Source: Comamonadaceae bacterium (GTDB lineage: Bacteria > Pseudomonadota > Gammaproteobacteria > Burkholderiales > Burkholderiaceae_C). From it: a DNA stretch of 13,182 bases. A program made the translations under genes and the position numbers. The stretch covers positions 1 to 13,182 of the forward strand of contig CANIRI010000027.1 of the NCBI GenBank assembly GCA_947469815.1, given 5' to 3'. Numbering within the stretch: the stretch's first letter is position 1; each line of letters begins with the position of its first letter. Of this stretch, positions 6,602-13,182 are shown in pieces. The notes beneath the pieces were generated by a model that was not told the origin of the DNA, ran no database searches, and worked only from the letters and a program-made list of their open reading frames with translations.

Positions 6602-8707
6602 TTATTGCTTTGGCTCGGCGTGCACGGTATGGATGACTTTGACTGCTTGGTCATCCGGAATTTCACTATAGGACAGCACGATCAATTCGCTGACGCGGTG
6701 GCGTACTGACTTGGATAACCAGGGGCGTATGGCGGGCGATACCACCAGCACCGCGGCGCTGCCCAACTCTTCCACTTCCTTGGCGCCTTGGCGCAGGGCG
6801 GCGAACAGGCGTTCGGCCAGGCCGGGCTCCATCACCACATTGGGTCCGTTGCCTTGTTGCTGCAGCACGTTGTGCAGCAGCTGTTCGAGTCCGGGGTCCA
6901 GCGTCATGACCTGTAAAACGTTCTTTTCGTCCGCTAGGGCTTGCACGATCATGCGGCCCAGGCGCGGACGCACGAGTTCGGTGAGCATCTCCGGGTCCTG
7001 CGTGCGTGCCGCAGCTTCGGACAAGGTTTCCACAATGGTGCGCATGTCGCGGATCGACACCGAATCGTTGAGCAGGTTTTGCAGGGTGCGCGTCAGGATG
7101 CCCAAAGACATCTTGGACGGTACCAGATCTTCGACCAGCTTGGGCGATTTGGCGCTCAGCTTGTCCAGCAACTGCTGTACTTCGTCATGGCTGAGTAAAT
7201 CGGCGGCGTTGTCGCGCAGGACTTTGTTCAAATGGGTGGCAATGGCGGTGGCTGCATCGACCACGGTGTAGCCCAGGGCGCGTGCGTGGTCGCGCTGCGA
7301 TGGTTCGATCCACACAGCTTCGAGGCCGAATGCGGGCTCTTGGGTGGGGGTGCCTTCCAGCGCGCCGTACACCTGTCCGGGGTTGATAGCCATCTCGCGG
7401 CCCACCTTGATCTTGCCGCGCCCGCGCACCACGCCTTTGAGAACGACATGGTAGGTGTCGGGGTCGATGCTCAGTGCGTCACGGATGCGCACCGGCTGAA
7501 TCAAAAAGCCCAGCTCCGCGGACAGTTTCTTGCGCACACCCTTGACGCGGGTCATCAACTGACCGCCGGTCTCCGGGTTCACCAGGGGAATCAGGCCGTA
7601 ACCGATTTCCAGACCGACCAAGTCCACCTGATCAAGGTCTTCCCAGTCCAGTTCTTTGGGTGCTTCCATGGCCGCTTGCGCAGCCGCTTCGGCGGCTTGT
7701 TCGGGTGTTTCTTTGGCCGCTTCGCGGCGCAGAATCCAAAGGCCAGCACCGGCACTCATGGCTGACAGGACCACGAACACCAGATGGGGCATTCCGGGAA
7801 CCAGGCCCAGGATAGCCATGATGCTGGCGGTAACGAACAGCGCGCTGGGGTTGCCCAGTTGGGTAGTGGCCTGCTCAGTTACCGATTCGGTCGTGGTCAC
7901 ACGGGTCACGATGATGGCGGTGGCCAGCGACAGCAGCAGCGAAGGGATTTGAGCAACCAGGCCATCGCCGATGGTCAACAGCGAATAAATCTGGCCCGCC
8001 TCGCTCAGGGACAAGCCGTGCTGTCCCATGCCGATCGCCAAGCCACCGATCAAGTTGATGAACAAAATCAGGATACCCGCAATCGCGTCGCCGCTTACAA
8101 ATTTGGAAGCACCGTCCATGGAGCCAAAGAAATCTGCTTCCTGGCCGAGCTCGGCACGCCGTGTTTTGGCCGTGTCCTGGTCGATGACCCCGGCGTTCAA
8201 ATCGGCGTCAATCGCCATTTGTTTACCTGGCATGGCGTCTAGCGTAAAGCGCGCGTTGACTTCAGAGACGCGTCCGGCGCCTTTGGTTACCACCATGAAG
8301 TTGATCACCATCAGGATGGCGAAAATAATGAAACCCACCACATAGTTGCCGCCGATAACGAACTCGCCAAAGGCCGCCACCACCTTGCCAGCAGCGTCGT
8401 GGCCTTCGTGGCCGTTCACCAGAATCACCCGGGTTGACGCCACATTGAGCCCCAGGCGCAGCATGGTTGCAAACAGCAGCACCGTAGGGAACGAGGAAAA
8501 CTCCAAGGGCTTGCGGGTGCTGATGGCGATCATGATGATCAACACACTCGCCGCGATGTTGAAGGTGAACAAAATGTCCAGCAGCACCGGGTGCAGCGGA
8601 ATCACCAGCATGCCCATAATCAACAACACCAGCGCCGGAATACTCAGGTCGGTGAGGTTGAATTTCGACAGATTTTGTCGAATGACTGACAGGGACAGGG
8701 TGTTCAT
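6602..8707 (-). CDS. flhA: Flagellar type III export gate protein FlhA
   Basis: FlhA is the export-gate component that uses the proton motive force and docks chaperone-substrate complexes, including FliS-flagellin. The product has 701 aa (Salmonella 692). The N-terminal half has several transmembrane helices (from about residue 23 to 325). The FHIPEP family signature RVSEVNARFTLDAMPGKQM sits at about 146-164, and FVSGDAIAG places Asp207 at the position of the functionally critical Asp208 of Salmonella. The cytoplasmic half (about 345-701) matches the FlhA C-domain. The ATG at 8707 has no visible Shine-Dalgarno sequence. It is the first gene of the leftward transcript and has a sigma-54 promoter at 8761-8776. 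flhB, often the upstream neighbour, is not here; fliK occupies that place on the other strand. Confidence 0.98.
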   Translation of the reverse strand: MNTLSLSVIRQNLSKFNLTDLSIPALVLLIMGMLVIPLHPVLLDILFTFNIAASVLIIMIAISTRKPLEFSSFPTVLLFATMLRLGLNVASTRVILVNGHEGHDAAGKVVAAFGEFVIGGNYVVGFIIFAILMVINFMVVTKGAGRVSEVNARFTLDAMPGKQMAIDADLNAGVIDQDTAKTRRAELGQEADFFGSMDGASKFVSGDAIAGILILFINLIGGLAIGMGQHGLSLSEAGQIYSLLTIGDGLVAQIPSLLLSLATAIIVTRVTTTESVTEQATTQLGNPSALFVTASIMAILGLVPGMPHLVFVVLSAMSAGAGLWILRREAAKETPEQAAEAAAQAAMEAPKELDWEDLDQVDLVGLEIGYGLIPLVNPETGGQLMTRVKGVRKKLSAELGFLIQPVRIRDALSIDPDTYHVVLKGVVRGRGKIKVGREMAINPGQVYGALEGTPTQEPAFGLEAVWIEPSQRDHARALGYTVVDAATAIATHLNKVLRDNAADLLSHDEVQQLLDKLSAKSPKLVEDLVPSKMSLGILTRTLQNLLNDSVSIRDMRTIVETLSEAAARTQDPEMLTELVRPRLGRMIVQALADEKNVLQVMTLDPGLEQLLHNVLQQQGNGPNVVMEPGLAERLFAALRQGAKEVEELGSAAVLVVSPAIRPWLSKSVRHRVSELIVLSYSEIPDDQAVKVIHTVHAEPKQ

Positions 8708-8760
8708 ATTGGGGAAGAGCGAATTTTGGGTGGGCTTGAAGTGGCTTTGAGACCCTTGAA

Positions 8761-8776
8761 AGCAAGGTCAATGCCA
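8761..8776 (-). promoter_or_regulatory. Sigma-54 promoter for flhA
   Basis: The minus strand reads TGGCATT-GACC-TTGCT. Against the consensus TGGCACG-N4-TTGCW the -24 GG and -12 GC are exactly 10 nt apart, and only two -24 positions differ. Transcription would start near 8750, about 43 nt before the flhA ATG. Sigma-54 control of flhA-flhF-flhG by FleQ/FlrA-type activators is established in Pseudomonas and Vibrio. Confidence 0.75.
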
Positions 8777-8866
8777 GTATTTATGGGCCCGACTGGGCAA
8801 TTCCCGACACCACTGCTGGCAGGCCATAAGTTACCGGTCATGATTCTTGCTTAAATTGGGGTGCAA

Positions 8867-8879
8867 GCCAAATTTTGGC
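8867..8879. repeat. Palindrome upstream of fliK
   Basis: GCCAAA-T-TTTGGC is a perfect 6-bp inverted repeat around one central base, 21 nt before the fliK start. It could be an operator; the one-base centre makes an RNA hairpin unlikely. No regulator can be named. Confidence 0.4.
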
Positions 8880-8888
8880 AACTCAAAT

Positions 8889-8893
8889 AGGAA
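8889..8893 (+). promoter_or_regulatory. Ribosome binding site deciding the fliK start
   Basis: AGGAA lies 7 nt before a GTG at 8901. This favours GTG 8901 over the in-frame TTG at 8847, which would put the palindrome inside the gene. Confidence 0.65.
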
Positions 8894-8900
8894 TCTGAGC

Positions 8901-10709
8901 GTGACGACCCAATTGAACTTTTCTGCTGGAGCCAACCCTGTGTCCGCTCTAGTCGGGGCTGGATTGACTGACGCAAAAGCCGCGCCTGCTGGTGCCGACA
9001 GTGGTGCGGGCGGCCGTTTTGCCGAGCTTTTCTCGGGACACATGCTGAAGCTGGAGCGGCAAGGGCTTGCCGCGGCTCAGGACGGGCTGGGTAGCTTGCA
9101 GATGATGCCCCTGGGGCAGACCATCAATGTCATTACCAGCGATGCGCCGGTGCCAGACATCCACAGCTTGCTCGCCTTCGCCAAGGCCCAGGGTTTGGAC
9201 GACTTTGCTGTGGCGGGGCTTTTTGGCGAGATGGCGGCTTTTCCCCAAGGCGTGCAGGTGCCGACGCTGCTGCCCCAAGGCGTGCAGGTGCCGACGCTGC
9301 TGCCCCAAGGCGTGCAGGTGCCGACTCTGCTGCCCCAAGGCGTGCAGGTGCCGACTCTGCTGCCCCAAGGCGTGCAGGTGCCGACTCTGCTGCCCCAAGG
9401 CGTCTCCCCCATTGGGCATGTGTCAGGCGCAAAGCTGTCGGGTGTGAACCTTGAAACCGTCCCGTCTCCCGCGCAACCCGCGACTTTGGGGCTTTTGCAG
9501 GCCCTGCCTGGTGTTGCTATTTTGGGCTTGCAGGTAACGCCCAAGCAGACTGTGGGCGATGAAGACCCCGCGGTCCCTGCCGGGGCCGCGCTGCGCGCTC
9601 AAGAGGCTACCCCTGCAGCTGTGGCCTCGACATTGGCGGTGGCTGTACGTGTCGGCGTGGTCGCTGTTCTCGCCACAGAGGCGCCCCCGGCCACTGCCCC
9701 TGACGCAAGCCCGCCCATGCTCGACGCACTACGGGTGCACATGGGCATCCCTGGCGAAGCGATCACCCGCCGGTTAGCGCAAATGTCTGGTTCCAAGACT
9801 TCTTTGAGCTGGGCTGAGCTGGTGGCTAAGGCGGCCACCAAAGCCGATGCTGGATCGCAAGCAGGCGTCACTGTGCCCGTTTCAACTGGATCTGTTGTAA
9901 GTGCTGGTGCTGACGCTGCGCTGGCTCTGGCGCCATTGCCGGGAACCAAGGACGCCAATGCGGCTGCAGTAGCCCCGGCATTGGCTTCTGCGATCAGGTT
10001 GGCGGTGGGGGAGCGCAGCCCCGATAGTCTGCTGCAAGCTAAGCCGGTCGCAGGCCCACAGATCCCAGCGCTTGCTGACGGTGGGGCCCCCGTGAGTCTC
10101 GCCGAAGAGACATTGACAGTGGAAGTGCCCGCCGGACTGGACCTGGCCGCGCTAGCCGACCGCGAAAGTGCGCCGTTGGGCGAGCCGGGTGGGCTGCGCC
10201 AGGGTGCCGCGTCAGCCGCAGTGCCCCACAGCCCACAGACGCCGGCCGATGCCGCGCGGGCCGCTTTCCAGGAGCGGGCCGAACAGACCCAGCTGCTCGC
10301 GGACCGTATGGGCCAAGCCCTGGCCAATAGGTTGATCAGCCAGATCGAGCGTGGGCAATGGAAGTTGCAAATGCGCATGCAGCCAGAAGCCCTCGGACGC
10401 GTGGAAGTCGCCCTGGATATGCACGCGGGTGGCCTGGATGCCGTGTTCAGCACCGACAACGCCTTAGCCAAAGATTTGTTGGGGCAGGGCGCGCAGCGCT
10501 TGCGTGACGCGCTAACCCAATCTGGCACAACTGTTGCTTCGGTTACCGTACATGCTGATGCGCGTGGGCAGTCTGGCGGGAATTCGACACCCCAAAGACG
10601 CCAGCCTGAGCCCAAGCAGTCAGCAGCACCCGCAGCAGTGGGCGCGGCCCCTAATAAGGCAGCCCGTTACACTGGCGGGGTTGCTGAGGGGCTTAACGTG
10701 TTGGCGTGA
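8901..10709 (+). CDS. fliK: Flagellar hook-length control protein FliK
   Basis: FliK is secreted during hook assembly, measures hook length, and switches the export gate (FlhB) from hook to filament substrates. From GTG 8901 the protein has 602 aa, longer than Salmonella FliK (405). The N-terminal and central part (to about residue 460) is low-complexity, rich in Ala, Pro, Val and Gly, as in other FliK rulers. Residues 115-164 are five exact copies of PQGVQVPTLL. The conserved C-terminal domain (about 465-551) contains WKLQMRMQPEALGRVEVALD and ends VASVTVH, matching the Flg_hook domain. A disordered Gln/Pro/Ala tail of about 50 residues follows. It is the first gene of the rightward arm, 64 nt before fliL. 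The assignment rests on the C-terminal domain and position. Confidence 0.93.
   Translation: MTTQLNFSAGANPVSALVGAGLTDAKAAPAGADSGAGGRFAELFSGHMLKLERQGLAAAQDGLGSLQMMPLGQTINVITSDAPVPDIHSLLAFAKAQGLDDFAVAGLFGEMAAFPQGVQVPTLLPQGVQVPTLLPQGVQVPTLLPQGVQVPTLLPQGVQVPTLLPQGVSPIGHVSGAKLSGVNLETVPSPAQPATLGLLQALPGVAILGLQVTPKQTVGDEDPAVPAGAALRAQEATPAAVASTLAVAVRVGVVAVLATEAPPATAPDASPPMLDALRVHMGIPGEAITRRLAQMSGSKTSLSWAELVAKAATKADAGSQAGVTVPVSTGSVVSAGADAALALAPLPGTKDANAAAVAPALASAIRLAVGERSPDSLLQAKPVAGPQIPALADGGAPVSLAEETLTVEVPAGLDLAALADRESAPLGEPGGLRQGAASAAVPHSPQTPADAARAAFQERAEQTQLLADRMGQALANRLISQIERGQWKLQMRMQPEALGRVEVALDMHAGGLDAVFSTDNALAKDLLGQGAQRLRDALTQSGTTVASVTVHADARGQSGGNSTPQRRQPEPKQSAAPAAVGAAPNKAARYTGGVAEGLNVLA
9241..9403 (+). 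repeat. 30-bp in-frame tandem repeat in fliK, 5.4 copies
   Basis: Five consecutive 30-bp units begin at 9241, 9271, 9301, 9331 and 9361, with a 13-bp partial sixth at 9391. They differ only at the second base of the first unit and at one base that splits them 2+3 (GACGCTG in the first two, GACTCTG in the last three). Each unit encodes PQGVQVPTLL in frame with fliK. Such near-identity implies recent expansion by slippage or unequal recombination. Confidence 0.97.
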
Positions 10710-10773
10710 GTACCCTTTTTTCGTAGAAATCAAACGTGAGGTGTCTATGGGCACCCAGACCGAGAGGTAAGAA

Positions 10774-11490
10774 ATGGCTACAGCAGCACCTGCAGCGCCC
10801 GCTCCCGCCGAAGAAGGCGCGGAGGCGAAGCCAAAGTCAAAGCTCGTCCCCCTGATCTTGGCGGTGACCGCACTGATCGTGGTCATCGTCGCAACCATTG
10901 GCCTCACTTTGTGGCTCAGCGGGTTTTTTGCAAAACCCCCGGTCAATGCTGACGCTGTGCTGGAACAAGGTGCCGAGCACGAAGCGGCTGCCGACGGCGG
11001 CCATGGCGCGCCCGCAGACGGCGGTCATGGCGCACCCGCAGCAGGGCATGGTGAAAAACCGGCCGAGGGCGGTCATGGCGCACCTTCGGGTGGTCATGGT
11101 GAGAAGAAGGCCGAGGCTGAAAAACCCTCAGGCCCGCCTACCCTGAAGAAAAAGTCCCCCGACAGCTTGCAGTTTGAGTACAGCTATCTTCAGCTGGACA
11201 AGGACTTCCTGGTCAATCTGATGAGCTCGAAAAAAGTGATGTCAGTGCAAATTGCCATCATGACGCGCTACGACGACCGGGTGTTTGAAAACGTGAAGAA
11301 ACACGAGTTGATTTTGCGTGGCGTGATGCTCGACATCATGCGCATGACAACCGATACCGACTTGACCAAACCTGATTTCCGCAAGGAACTGGCTGCCAAA
11401 TTGCGCGATGCCATGAATACCCAGTTGGAAAAATACGAAAACTTCGGTGGCATTGAGGAACTCATCTTCACCGGCTTTGTCGTTCAATAA
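10774..11490 (+). CDS. fliL: Flagellar basal-body protein FliL, with His/Gly-rich linker
   Basis: FliL is an inner-membrane protein that surrounds or stabilises the stator near MotAB. The product has 238 aa, far longer than E. coli FliL (154). An Ala/Pro/Glu-rich cytoplasmic tail (1-23) precedes one transmembrane helix (about 24-50). The periplasmic linker (about 67-112) is low-complexity with GGHGAP and GHGEK units and six histidines (69, 77, 85, 92, 101, 108). The conserved FliL domain covers about 131-238, including YLQLDKDFLVNL and ending EELIFTGFVVQ. The added length lies almost wholly in the linker. A GAGAGG ribosome binding site precedes the ATG by 6 nt. The gene sits 64 nt after fliK and 21 nt before fliM. 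Confidence 0.93.
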   Translation: MATAAPAAPAPAEEGAEAKPKSKLVPLILAVTALIVVIVATIGLTLWLSGFFAKPPVNADAVLEQGAEHEAAADGGHGAPADGGHGAPAAGHGEKPAEGGHGAPSGGHGEKKAEAEKPSGPPTLKKKSPDSLQFEYSYLQLDKDFLVNLMSSKKVMSVQIAIMTRYDDRVFENVKKHELILRGVMLDIMRMTTDTDLTKPDFRKELAAKLRDAMNTQLEKYENFGGIEELIFTGFVVQ

Positions 11491-11511
11491 GGGCGGGGGT
11501 GGCGTTCACGT

Positions 11512-12504
11512 ATGGTCGATAACCTGCTTTCTTCGGAAGAACTTGCCGCGCTGACAGAGGGTGTGAACGACGGATCGATTGCGGTCGATACCGGTTTCAA
11601 TACGGCAGCCCGGGTTAAGAAGCACGACCTGGCCAGCGAAGACAGTTCGCTGGGGGTTAATACGGCCTCGATCGACATGATCAATGAACGCTTCATCCGG
11701 ACTTTCCGGCTGGCGTTGATGGAAGTGTTGCGCACCAGCCCCAAGATCAATCCTACGAAGGTGCAGGTCGTCAAATTTGGCGATTACCTGCGTGAGCTCA
11801 AAGCCCCCTTGTCTGTGAACGTGGTGCGCATGAACCCACTGCGCGGTTTCTCGACCATTTTGATCGACCCGTCGGTCATATTCAGTTCCCTCGATAGCTT
11901 TTTCGGTGGTTTTGGCAAAGGAACGCTCGGTACCTTGTTGCCCGGTCGCATGTTCACCCCGATGGAAACGCGCATCATCAATATCATTTTGGATGCTGCA
12001 TTCAAAACCTTGCGTGAAGCCTGGGCGCCGATCCTCCCCTTGGAGTTCGAACTGGTCAGCCAGGAGATCAACCCCCATTTCGCCCAGATTGCCGATGAAA
12101 ATGACCTTGTCATCTTGAGCCGTTTCGAGACCGAGACGCCGACGCAAAACGTCGGGTTCATTGACATTGTTCATCCCTACGTGGCGCTCAAGCCTGTGCG
12201 TGAAATGCTGCGCAGCCGTTTGCAAGCGGGTGACGGGAACGAAGAGTCGGATAAGGCCTGGCACGACGAATTGGAAGCGGCCGTTGGCGGCGCATCACTG
12301 GACTCCCGCGTGGTACTGGGGCAGATTCATACGACCTTTCGGGCCGTTGAGGCGATGCAGCCGGGGGACATCCTGCATTTTAAAAAGCCGGAGCTGGCAA
12401 CCTTGCAACCCAACGGTATCCCGGCCTTTGACGTCCGCATCGGCACGGTAGGTGCCCAGGTTGCGGTTCAGATTGAGCGCGCCGTAGCCCCCGGCGGGAA
12501 ATAA
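11512..12504 (+). CDS. fliM: Flagellar motor switch protein FliM
   Basis: FliM is the C-ring protein that binds phosphorylated CheY and transmits switching to FliG. The protein has 330 aa (E. coli 334). The N-terminal CheY-binding element reads LLSSEELAALTEG (5-17) where the usual form is LSQ-x-EIDALL, so several contact positions differ. The middle domain begins around INERFIRTFR (57-66) and contains the FliG-binding GGxG motif as GGFG (132-135). The C-terminal SpoA-type domain (about 255-326) contains LGQIHTTFRAVEAMQPGDIL and IPAFDVRIGTVG. The ATG at 11512 follows a G-rich stretch rather than a clean Shine-Dalgarno sequence. It sits 21 nt after fliL and 36 nt before fliN. Confidence 0.95.
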   Translation: MVDNLLSSEELAALTEGVNDGSIAVDTGFNTAARVKKHDLASEDSSLGVNTASIDMINERFIRTFRLALMEVLRTSPKINPTKVQVVKFGDYLRELKAPLSVNVVRMNPLRGFSTILIDPSVIFSSLDSFFGGFGKGTLGTLLPGRMFTPMETRIINIILDAAFKTLREAWAPILPLEFELVSQEINPHFAQIADENDLVILSRFETETPTQNVGFIDIVHPYVALKPVREMLRSRLQAGDGNEESDKAWHDELEAAVGGASLDSRVVLGQIHTTFRAVEAMQPGDILHFKKPELATLQPNGIPAFDVRIGTVGAQVAVQIERAVAPGGK

Positions 12505-12528
12505 CCGAACCGCCTTTGAGCGATCCAC

Positions 12529-12533
12529 AGGAG
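12529..12533 (+). promoter_or_regulatory. Ribosome binding site of fliN
   Basis: AGGAG lies 7 nt before the fliN ATG, the clearest Shine-Dalgarno sequence in the rightward arm, and fixes that start. Confidence 0.8.
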
Positions 12534-12540
12534 CCATACC

Positions 12541-12843
12541 ATGAACGACACCACCGATGAAGCGGCTTTGACCGAAGAGAGCAATCAGATCAATGCAGAG
12601 GTGCTGCAAAACATCAGTGTGACTTTGAGCATTGAAGTCGGCCGCGCCCAAATCAAGATCAAAGACCTGATGCGCCTGACCCAAGGCAGCGTAGTAGAGC
12701 TCGATCGCGTTGCGGGCGAGCCACTCGATTTGCTGATCAACAACACCGTAGTCGCGCAAGGCGAGGTGGTGCTGGTCAATGAGCGTTATGGCATCCGCCT
12801 GACCCGTGTGGTGCCCGCCTCCGAGCGCATGAAAAACCTGTAA
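12541..12843 (+). CDS. fliN: Flagellar motor switch protein FliN
   Basis: FliN forms the base of the C-ring with FliM and also helps dock the FliH-FliI export complex. The protein has 100 aa, shorter than E. coli FliN (137) because the variable N-terminal region is reduced to about 20 acidic residues. Residues 22-95 are the SpoA domain, with LQNISVTLSIEVGRAQIKIKD, LTQGSVVELDRVAGEPLDLL and a closing VNERYGIRLTRVV, all typical. The ATG at 12541 has a strong AGGAG site. The gene lies between fliM and fliO in the conserved fliLMNOP order. Confidence 0.96.
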   Translation: MNDTTDEAALTEESNQINAEVLQNISVTLSIEVGRAQIKIKDLMRLTQGSVVELDRVAGEPLDLLINNTVVAQGEVVLVNERYGIRLTRVVPASERMKNL

Positions 12844-12858
12844 CTGCGGTCGCGGACT

Positions 12859-13179
12859 ATGACCAACGCCCCCCCCATCGACTGGTTGCGCATGTCTGGC
12901 AGCTTGCTGCTGGTGATCGCCCTGTTGCTGGGCATGTTGTGGATGCTCAAGCGGCTCAAGGCCATGCAGGAAAAGCACAGCGGGCCGCGGCAAATGGAAT
13001 TGTTAGAAACCCTCAGTGTGGGCGTGCGCCAGAAAATTGCTTTGGTCCGGGTCGGGAGCCGCCAGGTTCTCGTCGGTATGACGCCCGGCCAGTTCACTGC
13101 CTTGGGTAGCTGGGATACGGCCAGCGGTGTCGGCCCTGCGCCCGCACCAAACCCGCGCACCCAGGAGCAGCTCCCGTGA
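12859..13179 (+). CDS. fliO: Flagellar export assembly protein FliO
   Basis: FliO is a small membrane protein that helps FliP assemble into the export-gate core. The product has 106 aa (E. coli 121). A short N-terminus is followed by one hydrophobic helix (about residues 11-28, SGSLLLVIALLLGMLWML), then a basic cytoplasmic part with QMELLETLSVGVRQKIALVRVGSRQVLVGM, the FliO family pattern. The last 20 residues are Ala/Pro-rich. It begins 15 nt after fliN with only a weak ribosome binding site, and its TGA overlaps a GTG that probably starts fliP. FliO sequences are poorly conserved, so the position between fliN and fliP adds much of the confidence. Confidence 0.9.
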   Translation: MTNAPPIDWLRMSGSLLLVIALLLGMLWMLKRLKAMQEKHSGPRQMELLETLSVGVRQKIALVRVGSRQVLVGMTPGQFTALGSWDTASGVGPAPAPNPRTQEQLP

Positions 13180-13182
13180 AGA
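13176..13182 (+). CDS. fliP: Probable start of fliP, cut by the window edge
   Basis: A GTG at 13176 overlaps the fliO stop in a GTGA arrangement and has AGGAG at 13163-13167, 8 nt upstream. Only two codons and one base are visible, so identification rests entirely on the conserved fliO-fliP order. Confidence 0.5.

Larger units (their letters stand above)
8708..8900. other. Divergent intergenic control region between flhA and fliK
   Basis: These 193 bp lie between the two divergent flagellar arms. They contain a good leftward sigma-54 promoter (8761-8776), a GCCAAA-T-TTTGGC palindrome (8867-8879) and the fliK ribosome binding site. An in-frame TTG at 8847 could extend fliK by 18 codons but lacks supporting signals. 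I see no good rightward promoter; one near-miss sigma-54 element occurs at 8836-8851. Confidence 0.7.

Noticed and set aside
8351..8358. Perfect GCCGATAA on the plus strand
   Set aside because: It lies inside flhA on the antisense strand, and no -35 box sits at the right distance.
8731..8746. TGGGCTT-N4-TGGCT as a rightward sigma-54 promoter
   Set aside because: GG and GC spacing is right, but three important positions differ and it is about 155 nt upstream of fliK, within the flhA leader.
8847..8900. TTG start adding 18 codons to FliK
   Set aside because: TTG is a rare start with no Shine-Dalgarno sequence, while GTG 8901 has AGGAA at ideal distance.
9241..9403. Possible CRISPR array
   Set aside because: The units are contiguous with no spacers and stay in frame with fliK.
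8949..9544. Minus-strand open frames with repeated HALGQQSRHL or TPWGSRVG units
   Set aside because: They are antisense readings of the fliK tandem repeat, which keeps all frames open because its period is a multiple of three.

Overview
The window is a compact, almost fully coding flagellar locus of a Gram-negative bacterium. The protein sequences, the high-GC codon use and the flhA-flhF-flhG-fliA / fliKLMNOP layout suggest a betaproteobacterium, probably Burkholderiales (Comamonadaceae or Rhodoferax-like). That taxon is inferred from family resemblance, not from a search. FlhF and FlhG, which place and count polar flagella, argue for polar flagellation. I see no rRNA, tRNA, insertion sequence, integrase, CRISPR array or replication origin.

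Minus strand, read right to left from 8707 to 1: flhA (export gate), flhF and flhG (number and placement), fliA (sigma-28), fliS (flagellin chaperone), motA and motB (stator), an unrecognised single-pass membrane protein overlapping motB by 14 nt, and the 5' part (139 codons) of a gene that looks like a voltage-gated cation channel and runs off the left edge. Plus strand, 8901 to 13182: fliK (hook length), fliL (stator-associated), fliM and fliN (C-ring switch), fliO (export), and the first codons of a probable fliP overlapping fliO by 4 nt. The two arms diverge from a 193-bp intergenic region.

Control signals visible in the sequence: a well-formed sigma-54 promoter for flhA (TGGCATT-N4-TTGCT) in the divergent region, and a very good sigma-28 promoter (TCAAGTTT-N11-ACCGATAC) between fliA and fliS. 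The sigma-28 site fixes the fliS start at an internal ATG with its own ribosome binding site, giving a 138-aa protein of normal FliS length. Together these suggest a cascade in which sigma-54 (with a FleQ/FlrA-type activator not in the window) turns on flhA-flhF-flhG-fliA, and FliA then turns on fliS. A hairpin with a C(UUCG)G loop separates fliS from motAB.

The most interesting points are: (1) motAB appears to be extended by an unknown four-cysteine membrane-anchored protein and a voltage-sensor-type ion channel, a possible undescribed stator or ion-homeostasis module; (2) fliK carries five almost identical 30-bp in-frame repeats (PQGVQVPTLL) in a protein whose length sets hook length; (3) FlhF has drifted at its G1, Mg-binding and G3 motifs, and its partner FlhG lacks the N-terminal DQAxxLR-type element; (4) FliM has an altered CheY-binding motif; (5) FliL has a long His/Gly-rich periplasmic linker.
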